Source: Planctomycetota bacterium (lineage in GTDB: Bacteria; Planctomycetota; Phycisphaerae; WQYP01). From it: a stretch of 17,325 nucleotides of DNA. Positions 6,344-14,589 of this stretch are shown here, in pieces (the first letter of the stretch is position 1; the number at the start of each line of letters is the position of its first letter). The notes beneath the pieces are model-generated. The model was given only the letters and a program-made list of their open reading frames with translations, did no database searches and was not told the origin of the DNA. The stretch is taken from assembly GCA_021809365.1 (NCBI GenBank), contig JAKBAC010000061.1, positions 1-17,325 on the forward strand, written 5' to 3'. Both the position numbers and the translations under genes were made by a program.

Positions 6344-7129
6344 ATGAACACACTTGAAAAGTTTCATGGAAAAGTCGCCTTGGTGACCGGTGCGGACGGC
6401 GGTATTGGTGCGGCGATCGCGCGCCATCTTTATGCTCAGGGGGCCACGATTTGCCTCAACACATTTAAGCCTGTGGCAGCACATCAGGCCATGATTGAAG
6501 CGTTGCGGGCCTTTGCGTATCAGGCGGATATCCGGGACGAAAATGCGGTGCGCAACCTTTTTCGTGGCGTGCTGGAGAAATTTGGTTCCGTCGATATTCT
6601 CGTCAACAATGCCGGGGTGGAGTCCATCGTACCGGCATTGGAATTGACGGTTGAAGAATGGGATCGCATTCATTCGACCAATCTGCGGGGGGCGTTTCTC
6701 TGTGCGCAGGCGGCGGCAAGAATTATGAAATCGCAGAGTGCCGGGGGGGTGATTGTCAATGTGTCTTCCATGCACGATCAGGTGCCACGACTGGGAACGG
6801 TGCACTATTGCACTGCCAAGGCCGGGCTTTCAATGATGACAAAATCACTGGCTCAGGAATGGGCCGAGTATGGAATTCGCGTGGTGGGTGTGGCACCGGG
6901 AGCCATCGAGACGGAAATCAACCGTGCGGTGATCAATTCGTTCGGCCGACAGCATTTTGAGCAATGGATTCCTCTGCGGAGAATCGGCACGGTCATGGAT
7001 GTCGCGCATGCGGTCTCGTTTCTGGCTTCGGACGAAGCCGGTTATATTTCCGGAACAACGTTGCTGGTGGATGGCGCATACTCTCTCAATACGGTGCGCT
7101 ATGACCCGAGAAAGACAAATCAAGATTAA
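6344..7129 (+). CDS. SDR-family NAD(P)-dependent oxidoreductase
   Basis: Classical short-chain dehydrogenase, cytosolic, 261 residues. The Rossmann motif TGADGGIG is at 15-22, DI at 62-63, NNAG at 88-91, Asn113 in STNL, and the catalytic Ser142, Tyr155 and Lys159 in SS...YCTAK, so all four catalytic positions are present. APGAIETE (184-191) and the end SGTTLLVDGAYS (236-247) are typical of the glucose/sugar dehydrogenase-like subgroup. Start ATG 6344 has only a weak purine stretch upstream. Its stop overlaps the ribosome-binding site of the enolase-superfamily gene, so the two form an operon. Pairing with a sugar-acid dehydratase suggests oxidation of a sugar or reduction of a keto-sugar acid, but the substrate is not determined. 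Confidence 0.9.
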   Translation: MNTLEKFHGKVALVTGADGGIGAAIARHLYAQGATICLNTFKPVAAHQAMIEALRAFAYQADIRDENAVRNLFRGVLEKFGSVDILVNNAGVESIVPALELTVEEWDRIHSTNLRGAFLCAQAAARIMKSQSAGGVIVNVSSMHDQVPRLGTVHYCTAKAGLSMMTKSLAQEWAEYGIRVVGVAPGAIETEINRAVINSFGRQHFEQWIPLRRIGTVMDVAHAVSFLASDEAGYISGTTLLVDGAYSLNTVRYDPRKTNQD

Positions 7130-7138
7130 GGAACTTTC

Positions 7139-8377
7139 ATGATTATAACCAGATTAAAGACGGCGGTGGTGGAAGGCAACTTTGATTGGACGTTCGTGCG
7201 GCTGGAGACGGATAAAGGAATTGAAGGACTGGGGGAATGTTTTTTTGCGCCCGGGTTGACCGCTCTGCTCAAGACGCTTGAACCGGTGATCCTGGGTGAA
7301 GATCCGCGGGACATCCGCCGCCTGTTTCGCAAGCTGCAGTGGGCCACCTCCGGTGCGGGTTCGGTGGCGGGAATTGTTTACAATGCCATTACCGGCATAG
7401 AAACCGCTCTCTGGGATTTGAACGGGCGGGCGCTTGGGGTTCCAGTCTATGAGTTGTTGGGCGGGAAGTTTCGAAATCAGGTGCGGATATATGCGGATTG
7501 CCACGGCGGGAACAGCCTGGAAAGCCTGGATTCAGTATTGCGGTCACGTCCGGCATCGTGGATTCAAGAGACGACCAAGCACCAAGCGGCGAACTATTTT
7601 GAAGAACAGTCAAATAAAATTCTCTTTACTCCGGAAATGTACGGCCAGCGCGCCAAACAAATGGTGGCCAGGGGCTTTACCGCGCTGAAGTTCGATATTG
7701 ATGTTCCCAATCCGCACCGCCTGGATGCGCATAATCGGAGCCTGGGCAATCGGGAGCTGGATTACATGCTCTCGCTGATTGCCGGCGTTCGTGATGCGGT
7801 TGGATTCGATGTTGACATTGCGGTGGATTGCCATTGGCGGTTTAACCTCGCGGATGCCCGCAAGATCGCCGTTGGCTGCGAGCCATTTCGTCTGCTTTGG
7901 CTGGAGGATGCCTTACCGCCTTGGAGTCTCAGTGCTTTCAAGGAAATCAAATCCGCATCCAAGACGCCCATTTCCACCGGTGAAAACTTATACCTGTTTG
8001 AAGGGTTCCGCAGCCTCATTGAGCAGGAGTGCCTGAGCGTCGTTTCGCCCGACCTGCAAAAAGTGGGCGGCCTGGGTGAAGCCAGGCGCATCGCGGAGTT
8101 TGCGGATAGCTACAATGTTGTGGTGGCACCGCATAACATCAGTAGCCCGGTGGGCACCATGGCGGCGGTACATTTTTGCGCGGCCACACCCAACTTTCTA
8201 GCGCTGGAATATCATGCCGACGATGTGCCATTCTGGGATGACTTGGTGGATGGAACCGCCAAGCCGCTGATTCAGAATGGATATATTCAGGTTCCCAGAA
8301 CACCCGGGCTGGGCGTCACTCTCAATGAAAAAATAGCGCGACGATATGCGCGCCGAGATGAGCCCTTCTTTGTGTGA
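7139..8377 (+). CDS. Enolase-superfamily (mandelate racemase/muconate lactonizing) dehydratase
   Basis: Probable acid-sugar dehydratase, 412 residues. The N-terminal capping domain (about 1-120) ends with IETALWDLNGRALGVPVYELLGG (87-109), a hallmark of the MR/MLE group. In the barrel the metal ligands are Asp230 (VDCHW), Glu256 (WLEDALPP) and Glu282 (TGENLY). Lys184 (ALKFDID), Asp305 (SPDLQKVGG) and His332 (APHNISSPVG) are candidate catalytic residues. A His opposite a Lys fits the mandelate-racemase/galactonate/gluconate-dehydratase arrangement better than the muconate one. ATG 7139 has TAAGGA at 7127-7132, overlapping the stop of the SDR gene. It converges with the GH3 gene, 91 bp apart. 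The exact sugar acid cannot be told from the sequence. Confidence 0.88.
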   Translation: MIITRLKTAVVEGNFDWTFVRLETDKGIEGLGECFFAPGLTALLKTLEPVILGEDPRDIRRLFRKLQWATSGAGSVAGIVYNAITGIETALWDLNGRALGVPVYELLGGKFRNQVRIYADCHGGNSLESLDSVLRSRPASWIQETTKHQAANYFEEQSNKILFTPEMYGQRAKQMVARGFTALKFDIDVPNPHRLDAHNRSLGNRELDYMLSLIAGVRDAVGFDVDIAVDCHWRFNLADARKIAVGCEPFRLLWLEDALPPWSLSAFKEIKSASKTPISTGENLYLFEGFRSLIEQECLSVVSPDLQKVGGLGEARRIAEFADSYNVVVAPHNISSPVGTMAAVHFCAATPNFLALEYHADDVPFWDDLVDGTAKPLIQNGYIQVPRTPGLGVTLNEKIARRYARRDEPFFV

Positions 8378-8468
8378 GATACTCGGTCCGCTGGCAACAC
8401 GTTATCGGCGATGGGCCGTACTTGTCGCCATGCCGCTTGATATTCCGAGACGTTCACCGCATCCGGCA

Positions 8469-11180
8469 TCACCACCGCACAATCTTATGCAGTGGCTGGT
8501 CGGCACTTGATGAGCCAATCGCGATTTCATATTTTCCGGGCGGAACGCGCCAGGCTTTACGTGCGGTGCGGTAATATGCGAAATTGCGCCAATTCAATTT
8601 GATATGAACGGTTTTGCCCTGCCCAGGTGATAACGCCACCCGCGCAAAACCCTGGAGGGTTTGTACGCACCGATTTCCGCGGTCCACCATCGGATGGATG
8701 TACAGCTCAACGACCTGCGCACCGGCCATCGCGCCGGTATTGGTTACGCGAACCGCGACGTCCAGCGTACGATGCGGCCCCGCGCCCGTTGCGGTAATAT
8801 GCAGGTTGTTCATGCTGAAGGTCGTGTACGACAGACCGAAACCGAATGGGTACAGCGGTTTGATGTTCTTTTTATCATACCAGCGATAGCCGACATAAAT
8901 ACCCTCCGCAAAGTCAACGGTATTGTTAACTGCGGGATAATTACCATACGCCGGTTCATCGCGCCAGTGGCGGCTGAACGTATCAGGCAGGCGACCGCTG
9001 GGATTGATCTGACCACAAATAATTTTAGCTACGGCAGTGTTGCCATATTCACCGGGATACCACGCATATACCAGCCCCGCCACCTTGTGAATCCATCCGG
9101 ACATGCCAATGCCCGCCCCGGCATTGACCACCACGATCACATGCTTATTACGTGCGGCCAGATATCTGAGAATATGATCCTGCATTCCCCAGAGATGGTA
9201 ACCACGGTCCCACCCTTCGCCCTCGTGCTTTGGACCAAAGCCGACACATGCGATGACGACATTGGCGCTGGAGATTCGATTCTGATCCGCCGGATCAAAT
9301 AATGGCGGCCGAGCGATCAAAGCGTAGCCAAACTCGACCCGCGCGCGGCCAATGCGATGATAATATTCCATTCGCAGATGGTATGTTTTGCCCGCACGGA
9401 GCCACTCGACCTGCGTTCGGCTGTTCAGTATGTTTGTTTGCCACCGGAAATATCCGCCTGTTCGCCAGTTGTTAATGATTTTCCGGCCATTGAGAAATAC
9501 CCGTGTTCCATTTGAAAGACTGCCGGCGGCAAACGCATAAGCGCCCGTGACGGAAGGTGTGAGCACCGCGCGCCAGCGAACGGAATAGGTGGAACTGGTG
9601 ATCTGCGTAACCGGCTTTTTAATTCCCCAATCGCAGCTGATTTGTGCAACCGTCCCGGCTGCCGCCGGCGGCCCGAAGAGTCGGCGGTTATTGAAATATT
9701 CAACGTCTGCGCCGGGTTGCCCCTGAAGCGTACGGAGATTGCCCTTCCCCCAGAATTGATCCGCAGAGTACTTTGCCGGATGCATGTTGGCTTGTTTTAC
9801 GACGCTGGGACTGTATACGCAAAGCGGGGTGGCAAGATAATGGACTTTTACATTCGGTCCAACCGCTTGAGAGATGGCAGTCAACATGCTGATGTTTGAA
9901 CCTATTGGTTCTACAGTGGCGCTGCCGTCTCCATAGATAATAGGTTGCCCGGCCATCGGCCCCCAAACCACAATGCGTTTCACCTGATTCCCCCGCAGTG
10001 GCATGATGTGGTGTTTGTTTTTCAATAATACGGTTCCCTCCTCCGCCACGCGCAACGCCACCGCAGCGCTGGCTGGATCATCCAGAGGAATGCTGTAATC
10101 CGGATAGTGATGATGTTGTAGCCATCCCATTGCGATGACCATTCGCAAAATCCGTCGGACATGGGTATTAATTGCGGAAAGAGTAACCTTATGATCCTTC
10201 AAAGCGGACCGGATGTTGGCGGGAGTATAATATTTCGCCATGGGCATTTCCATATCCAGCCCCGCATTCAATGCCCGAACGCAGGAATGTGTCGCACCCC
10301 AATCCGACATGAGCACTCCCCTGAATCCCCAGCGCTGACGAAGAATATCAGTAAGGAGAAATGTATTTTCGGAACAAAATGTGCCATTGACCCGGTTATA
10401 GGCGCACATGATCGACCAGACATGAGCCTGCCTTATCGCCGCGCGAAATGGCGGCATATAAATTTCCTCCAAAGCCCGCCTGGAAATGATGCTGTTGTAT
10501 CCGGAATCCCGCCCCGATTCATAACCAACATAATGCTTGACACAAGCCGCCACGCCACGCGATTGCACACCTCGAATCCAATTCACCGCAATGGCGGAGG
10601 TGAGAAAGGGATCTTCCCCAAGAAATTCGAAATTCCGTCCATCCTGGGGCACCCTCTGAATATTCACACCGAGGCCGAGTTCCATGTTGATACCGCGAGC
10701 CAGACAATCATTGCCGATGGCAACGCCCTGCTGATACGCCAGTTGCCGATCCCACGTCGCCGCCAGACACACTGTTGCCGGGTACGCGGTCGATGGCCCA
10801 TACCCCGGCATCACGCCGCACGAAGATGCGGGCATGTCGATCAGCGGAATCCCCAATCTCTTTATCGGCTGTGAACCCATTATTTTGACATCCCGGTTGC
10901 CTGATAACAAGCGGATTTTTTCGTCCAGTGTCATGCGGTGCAGTAATTGATCAGCCTGATTCTCCACTTCCGATGGAGTCAGACCATACATACAGTGTTC
11001 AAAACCCGGGTTTTGTGCGGGTGGTTTGGCCGCCAGTGCCGCCGGATGAGCACCGAGGATTGACAACATTACAAAACTGACGGTCCAGCCTGTTATACGT
11101 TGGGTGTTTCGGCGATAGTATTGAGTTTTGTTTATCCATGACAGCGACCGGCGCGGCCGCATAGAAAGAGAACACTTCAT
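8469..11180 (-). CDS. Secreted GH3 beta-glycosidase with PA14 insert
   Basis: Hydrolyses terminal beta-linked sugars from oligosaccharides, probably outside the cytoplasm. It has 903 residues. An N-terminal basic stretch and hydrophobic segment (about 29-51, ending AALAA) look like a signal peptide with an unusually long n-region. The GH3 barrel (about 75-350) includes KHYVGYESGRD (215-225) and MSDWGATHS with the nucleophile Asp293. The second GH3 domain (about 375-715) is interrupted by a PA14-like domain (about 485-630; YSVRWRAVLTPSVTGAYAF, NGRKIINNW, YHLRMEYY). The acid/base glutamate is likely in HEGEGWDRG (652-660). A fibronectin-III-like domain (about 790-895; LYPFGFGLSYTTF precedes it) ends the chain. 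This layout matches known PA14-containing beta-glucosidases. Start ATG 11180 has GGAGAT at 11187-11192. It is convergent with the dehydratase gene and divergent from the SASA esterase gene. Substrate unknown. Confidence 0.93.
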   Translation of the reverse strand: MKCSLSMRPRRSLSWINKTQYYRRNTQRITGWTVSFVMLSILGAHPAALAAKPPAQNPGFEHCMYGLTPSEVENQADQLLHRMTLDEKIRLLSGNRDVKIMGSQPIKRLGIPLIDMPASSCGVMPGYGPSTAYPATVCLAATWDRQLAYQQGVAIGNDCLARGINMELGLGVNIQRVPQDGRNFEFLGEDPFLTSAIAVNWIRGVQSRGVAACVKHYVGYESGRDSGYNSIISRRALEEIYMPPFRAAIRQAHVWSIMCAYNRVNGTFCSENTFLLTDILRQRWGFRGVLMSDWGATHSCVRALNAGLDMEMPMAKYYTPANIRSALKDHKVTLSAINTHVRRILRMVIAMGWLQHHHYPDYSIPLDDPASAAVALRVAEEGTVLLKNKHHIMPLRGNQVKRIVVWGPMAGQPIIYGDGSATVEPIGSNISMLTAISQAVGPNVKVHYLATPLCVYSPSVVKQANMHPAKYSADQFWGKGNLRTLQGQPGADVEYFNNRRLFGPPAAAGTVAQISCDWGIKKPVTQITSSTYSVRWRAVLTPSVTGAYAFAAGSLSNGTRVFLNGRKIINNWRTGGYFRWQTNILNSRTQVEWLRAGKTYHLRMEYYHRIGRARVEFGYALIARPPLFDPADQNRISSANVVIACVGFGPKHEGEGWDRGYHLWGMQDHILRYLAARNKHVIVVVNAGAGIGMSGWIHKVAGLVYAWYPGEYGNTAVAKIICGQINPSGRLPDTFSRHWRDEPAYGNYPAVNNTVDFAEGIYVGYRWYDKKNIKPLYPFGFGLSYTTFSMNNLHITATGAGPHRTLDVAVRVTNTGAMAGAQVVELYIHPMVDRGNRCVQTLQGFARVALSPGQGKTVHIKLNWRNFAYYRTARKAWRVPPGKYEIAIGSSSADQPLHKIVRW

Positions 11181-11245
11181 AAGGGCATCTCCAATTAGGG
11201 TCAGTGACTGATCGGCACTGGTACAAATTCTGGTAATCGTAGCAG

Positions 11246-11327
11246 TTCACGGCCTTTCCGGACTGTCGGTCTCACAATCAGCCTAATTATGGATAAAGTG
11301 TACCCCTCCCCAAAAGGAACGCAAATA
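11246..11327. repeat. 82-bp dispersed repeat, copy B
   Basis: Same orientation and same length as 5913-5994, identical over the last 39 bases (11289-11327). The diverged half lacks the ggcc hairpin of copy A, so that stem is not a conserved property of the element. It sits upstream of both divergent genes, 65 bp from the GH3 start codon. Confidence 0.85.
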
Positions 11328-11337
11328 AATTGCCACG

Positions 11338-11384
11338 AAAAAGGGTCAGAGCATTCAATGGCATTCGTGCCAGACACTTTTTTT
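11338..11384. repeat. Imperfect inverted repeat with A/T-tract ends
   Basis: Left end aaaaagggtcagagc (11338-11352) and the reverse complement of the right end, aaaaagtgtctggcac, align imperfectly; the element ends in seven T residues (11378-11384). It resembles REP-type extragenic palindromes linked to RAYT transposases or a small insertion-element remnant. As a terminator on the + strand it would act just before the esterase gene, which has no upstream + strand gene to terminate. Confidence 0.4.
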
Positions 11385-11579
11385 CGCGGGTTATCGTGTT
11401 TGCGGGGCAACACAGCCATGCCCGCGTAACGTGTCACGCACCCCCAGCCCCGGGGATCAACTTGCGGCAGCGATATCCTTGGGTTGCGGCTATGTTGCGC
11501 TATGCTGTATGCTGGTCTGTCGCTCGCGGCTTGGCCATGCTGCAAGCATGATGGCAATAGGTTTACTGGAGACGTTCGC

Positions 11580-13187
11580 ATGAAGTCCATTATCTCTGTT
11601 CTTCTTGGCAGTATGGCGATTCTCGGTTGTTTACCACAGCCCAATGTTGCATCAGCGGTTACAGTTTCCAGCATGTTCACAAATCACCTGGTGCTGCAGC
11701 GCGATATGCGCAATCCGGTGTGGGGCTGGGCCAGGCCCGGTCAAAAAGTTACAGTGCAATTTGCCGGACGATCCACGTCCGCCACAACCGATAAGCAAGG
11801 GGATTGGATGGTCAAACTGCCGCCGCTGAAGGCCAGCGCCATCCCCCGTAACCTGACCATCTTCTCCGGCAAAAAAAACATCGTGCTGCACGATGTATTG
11901 GTGGGGGATGTGTGGTTGTGCTCAGGCCAATCCAACATGCAATATCCCATGGCCGCCTGGGGAAATCGCACGAATCTGGCCGCCGCGCTGGCGAAGGGAA
12001 ATCATCCGAATATTCGGCTGTATCATGTTCCGATGATTGAGTCCAATTTCACCGGCACCCCGCGCAGGCAGACGCCGGACGGCACCGCGTGGCAACGCTG
12101 CACCCCCGTCAATCTTGCTCCATTCAGCGCGGTGGGATATTTCTTCGGCTTAAATCTGCACGAGAGACTTGGCGTGCCCATTGGACTTATTGAAGCGGAC
12201 TGGGGTGGCACAAACATTGAAGCCTGGATTCCCCAACAGGGATATTTGGCCGTACCGCAATTAAAGACGGATCAGGCGTGGCTGCGCACGATGGCGGTTC
12301 GACAGGCTAAACTGGATGCCAATTATCTCAATGCCATGACCGCCTGGCTTGCGCGCGCAAAAAAGGCGGTCCGTGCGGGGCGAGACATCGGCCCCCAACC
12401 CAGGCGGCTAGACGCAATTCGGGCAGCACACGCTTTTGATTATCCAATTCCTCCAACCGACTGGCAGCCCGATCCACATCAAAACCCGACCACGCTGTTT
12501 AATGGCATGATCAACCCGCTGATTCCCTATGCTATTCGCGGCACCATCTGGTATCAGGGCGAAAACAACGTCACGTCTCATGATCATCTGTATTATTATC
12601 ATCTTAAGGCATTGATCGGTTCCTGGCGAAAACTGTGGCATGAAGGGAATTTTCCTTTTTATATTGTCCAGATAGCCCCTTACGATTATGGCCACGATGC
12701 CGCAATGGAACCGGTGATCTGGCACACCCAGGAACGGGCGGCAAGGCGAATTCCTGATAGCGGCATCGCATCTACCATGGACATTGGAAATATCCATAAC
12801 ATCCATCCGGCGGATAAGGCGGATGTTGGACATCGCCTGGCGCTGATCGCTCTGGCGAAAGCCTACGGCTTCAAGCACATTATTTATTCCGGGCCGCAGT
12901 TTAAGTCCGCCGCTTTCTCCGGCGATCATGTGGTGATTGCCTTCCGCAACGTCGGCGGTGGATTGGTTGCACGCAATGGCAAATCGTTAAGCTGGTTTCA
13001 GATTGCCGGTAGTGATGGAAAATTTTTCCCCGCACAGGCCGCGATCGTCGGCAATACTGTTGTGGTTCATGCGGCGAATGTTACGCAGCCCACCGCAGTC
13101 CGATTCGCCTGGAGCGATGTCGCGGTTCCCAACCTCGAGAATAAAGCCAACCTGCCGGCATTGCCATTTGAGGCGGTCAAGAAATAA
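11580..13187 (+). CDS. Secreted SASA-family carbohydrate esterase (sialate O-acetylesterase-like)
   Basis: Predicted to remove O-acetyl groups from glycans; 535 residues. The first 27 residues are a signal peptide: cleavage after NVASA (23-27) by signal peptidase I is possible, but AILGC (13-17) also resembles a lipobox, so it could be a lipoprotein. An N-terminal beta domain (MFTNHLVLQRD, PVWGWARPGQKVTV) precedes the SGNH core. Block I is CSGQSNMQYPM with Ser118 as nucleophile, block III is WYQGENN (324-330), and the general base is probably His409 in DIGNIHNIHPADKADVGHRL. A C-terminal beta region follows (about 435-515). The frame is open from 11484, but ATG 11580 has TGGAGA at 11567-11572 and gives the signal peptide. 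Despite the family name, sialic acid need not be the target; plant-type acetylated xylan or pectin is plausible next to GH3. Confidence 0.9.
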   Translation: MKSIISVLLGSMAILGCLPQPNVASAVTVSSMFTNHLVLQRDMRNPVWGWARPGQKVTVQFAGRSTSATTDKQGDWMVKLPPLKASAIPRNLTIFSGKKNIVLHDVLVGDVWLCSGQSNMQYPMAAWGNRTNLAAALAKGNHPNIRLYHVPMIESNFTGTPRRQTPDGTAWQRCTPVNLAPFSAVGYFFGLNLHERLGVPIGLIEADWGGTNIEAWIPQQGYLAVPQLKTDQAWLRTMAVRQAKLDANYLNAMTAWLARAKKAVRAGRDIGPQPRRLDAIRAAHAFDYPIPPTDWQPDPHQNPTTLFNGMINPLIPYAIRGTIWYQGENNVTSHDHLYYYHLKALIGSWRKLWHEGNFPFYIVQIAPYDYGHDAAMEPVIWHTQERAARRIPDSGIASTMDIGNIHNIHPADKADVGHRLALIALAKAYGFKHIIYSGPQFKSAAFSGDHVVIAFRNVGGGLVARNGKSLSWFQIAGSDGKFFPAQAAIVGNTVVVHAANVTQPTAVRFAWSDVAVPNLENKANLPALPFEAVKK

Positions 13188-13297
13188 TTCCTGCCCGCCT
13201 GGAATAAAACCGTGCTACCACGTCACTACAGATGTGTGCCACGCGATATGTTATGGTCGCGGGTGATAGCTGTACTTCGTGATGAAGGGGTTTTTCC

Positions 13298-13936
13298 ATG
13301 TCAATGTCCAGAAGCATATTCGGAAATTTTTCGCGGAAGGCCGTTCTGGCTGGTGGTATGGCAGTAGCGCCGGCGTTGGCGTTGCTTTCATCGTCCGTGG
13401 CCAGGGCCAGCGAAACGGCCAGCGCGACGATCGCGGCGGTCGCGGATGGGGGTAATTGGCAATACAATTTGACCCTCACCAACACCAGTACCGATTCCAG
13501 CACTATTGGCACGTTCTGGTTCTCCTGGGTTCCGGGGCAAAGCTTCCTGGCCAGCAACCCATTGACGGTAACCGCACCCACCGGATGGGAAAATGGCCCG
13601 TTTTCGCAAAGCGCTGGCGGGTTCGAGCAAGGAGCCTCCATTGAATTTCAGGCGACCAGCTCCGGTAGTTACCTGGCCGCCGGGCATACACTCAATGGGT
13701 TCTCATTTACTTCGCCCGATGCCCCAAGCTCAGTATTTGGAAATTCGATTTATTCGTTCGGCGGTTCGCATCCCCCCGTCTTGACCGCATTTGTATACAG
13801 TGGAGCGCCTTTCAATGACAACGGCCAGCAATTCATGGTGCAGGCCGTCCCCGAACCAACCGCGTTGGCCCTGTGCGGCCTGGTGCTCGGCGGATTTCTC
13901 TTGCTGAATCGCCGCCGCGTGGCGGTCCGGACGTAA
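13298..13936 (+). CDS. PEP-CTERM sorting domain protein, small exported
   Basis: 212 residues of unknown function. The N-terminus has a basic start and hydrophobic stretch (about 15-36, ending SVARAS), a signal peptide. The mature part is rich in Ser, Thr, Asn, Gly and Phe and probably all-beta (WQYNLTLTNTSTDS, GSYLAAGHTLNGFSF). The C-terminus is a textbook PEP-CTERM tag: VPEP (184-187), a hydrophobic helix (188-204), then RRR (205-207). In other bacteria such tags are handled by exosortase, and the proteins often associate with extracellular polymer. No exosortase gene lies in the window. Start ATG 13298 has AAGGGG at 13285-13290. It lies between the esterase gene and the sigma factor, but a functional link is only inferred. 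Confidence 0.88.
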   Translation: MSMSRSIFGNFSRKAVLAGGMAVAPALALLSSSVARASETASATIAAVADGGNWQYNLTLTNTSTDSSTIGTFWFSWVPGQSFLASNPLTVTAPTGWENGPFSQSAGGFEQGASIEFQATSSGSYLAAGHTLNGFSFTSPDAPSSVFGNSIYSFGGSHPPVLTAFVYSGAPFNDNGQQFMVQAVPEPTALALCGLVLGGFLLLNRRRVAVRT

Positions 13937-13959
13937 CTGCCCATCGCGAGTTGGCGTTG

Positions 13960-13968
13960 TGATATAAT
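13960..13968 (+). promoter_or_regulatory. Extended -10 promoter candidate for the sigma factor gene
   Basis: TGATATAAT contains a perfect -10 hexamer TATAAT (13963-13968) with the TGn extension. No -35 hexamer stands at 16-18 bp, which extended -10 promoters can do without. Transcription would begin near 13975 and give a leader of roughly 48 nt before ATG 14023. Extended -10 recognition by housekeeping sigma is known in general; activity here is inferred. Confidence 0.5.
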
Positions 13969-14022
13969 CATTGTAACGCCTGTCAGGTTGATGGTGGATG
14001 CGTGTCGTGGTAACCGTGATTC

Positions 14023-14589
14023 ATGGCTGATGGCGCATATCATCGCGTGTTGTATGAGCGCGCTGTCAAAGAGCACGCCGGGGAACTTTTTCGTTACGCA
14101 TTCCGGATTTCCGGTCGCCATGATGTGGCGGAGGATCTGGTGCAAGAGACGTTCTTTCACGCTTGGCGTTCAATTCATTCCTTGCGCAATGAGCAGGGGT
14201 TGCGCGCGTGGCTGTTTCAAATTCTGCGGCGACGGCATTTCCGCGCAATAGCGCGGCGGCGTATTGCCCGGAGTGTTCCGTTGGAACATGCCGCCGAGGT
14301 TGTCGACAAAGCGCCCGCGCGGGCGAATCTGGCGGATCGCGAAGCCCTGCAGGCGGCGTTGGATCAACTCGACGCGCCCTTCAAACAAGCATTTCTCATG
14401 GTATATCTTGAGGGATTGACCTGCGCGGCGGCGGCCCGGGAATTAAAGATTCCCCTGGGAACGCTGCTGTCGCGCGTTTTCCGTGCCAAACAGGCGCTCC
14501 GCGCGACGATGAATGCCAATGCGCCATCGGCCCCGCCGGGAACTGCGGACAATCCAAATAATCAAACCAAAACAGGAGGCCAACTATGA
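14023..14589 (+). CDS. ECF-type RNA polymerase sigma factor
   Basis: Directs RNA polymerase to a small regulon. 188 residues: sigma-2 region (about 10-80) with LFRYAFRISGRHDVAEDLVQ and ETFFHAWRSI, typical of the ECF -10-recognition helix; sigma-4 region (about 107-160) with LDAPFKQAFLMVYLEGL and a helix-turn-helix LTCAAAARELKIPLGTLLSR VFRAKQALR. A Pro/Asn/Thr-rich tail follows (165-188). There is no extra C-terminal domain, so it is a plain group IV sigma. Start ATG 14023 lacks an obvious Shine-Dalgarno but is the only start giving the full sigma-2 helix. Its stop overlaps the start of the next gene (ATGA), indicating translational coupling with its probable anti-sigma factor. Confidence 0.92.
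   Translation: MADGAYHRVLYERAVKEHAGELFRYAFRISGRHDVAEDLVQETFFHAWRSIHSLRNEQGLRAWLFQILRRRHFRAIARRRIARSVPLEHAAEVVDKAPARANLADREALQAALDQLDAPFKQAFLMVYLEGLTCAAAARELKIPLGTLLSRVFRAKQALRATMNANAPSAPPGTADNPNNQTKTGGQL

Larger units (their letters stand above)
11181..11579. other. Divergent spacer between the GH3 and SASA-esterase genes
   Basis: This 399-bp stretch holds the GH3 ribosome-binding site, copy B of the 82-bp repeat, an imperfect inverted repeat flanked by A and T tracts (11338-11384), and the GGAGA of the esterase gene. The 5' regions of both genes must be here, but I cannot pick convincing -35/-10 pairs. The frame that stays open across it towards the esterase from 11484 looks unlike protein and is not called. 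Confidence 0.55.

Noticed and set aside
8661..9302. 213-codon plus-strand frame
   Set aside because: Antisense to the GH3 gene, whose catalytic and C-terminal motifs are intact.
5913..11327. Intact composite transposon
   Set aside because: No transposase gene lies at either repeat and no target-site duplication could be identified; only the bracketing repeats are supported.
11484..11579. Longer esterase start at ATG 11484
   Set aside because: The added residues are Cys-rich and unlike a leader, whereas ATG 11580 has a good ribosome-binding site and a signal peptide.
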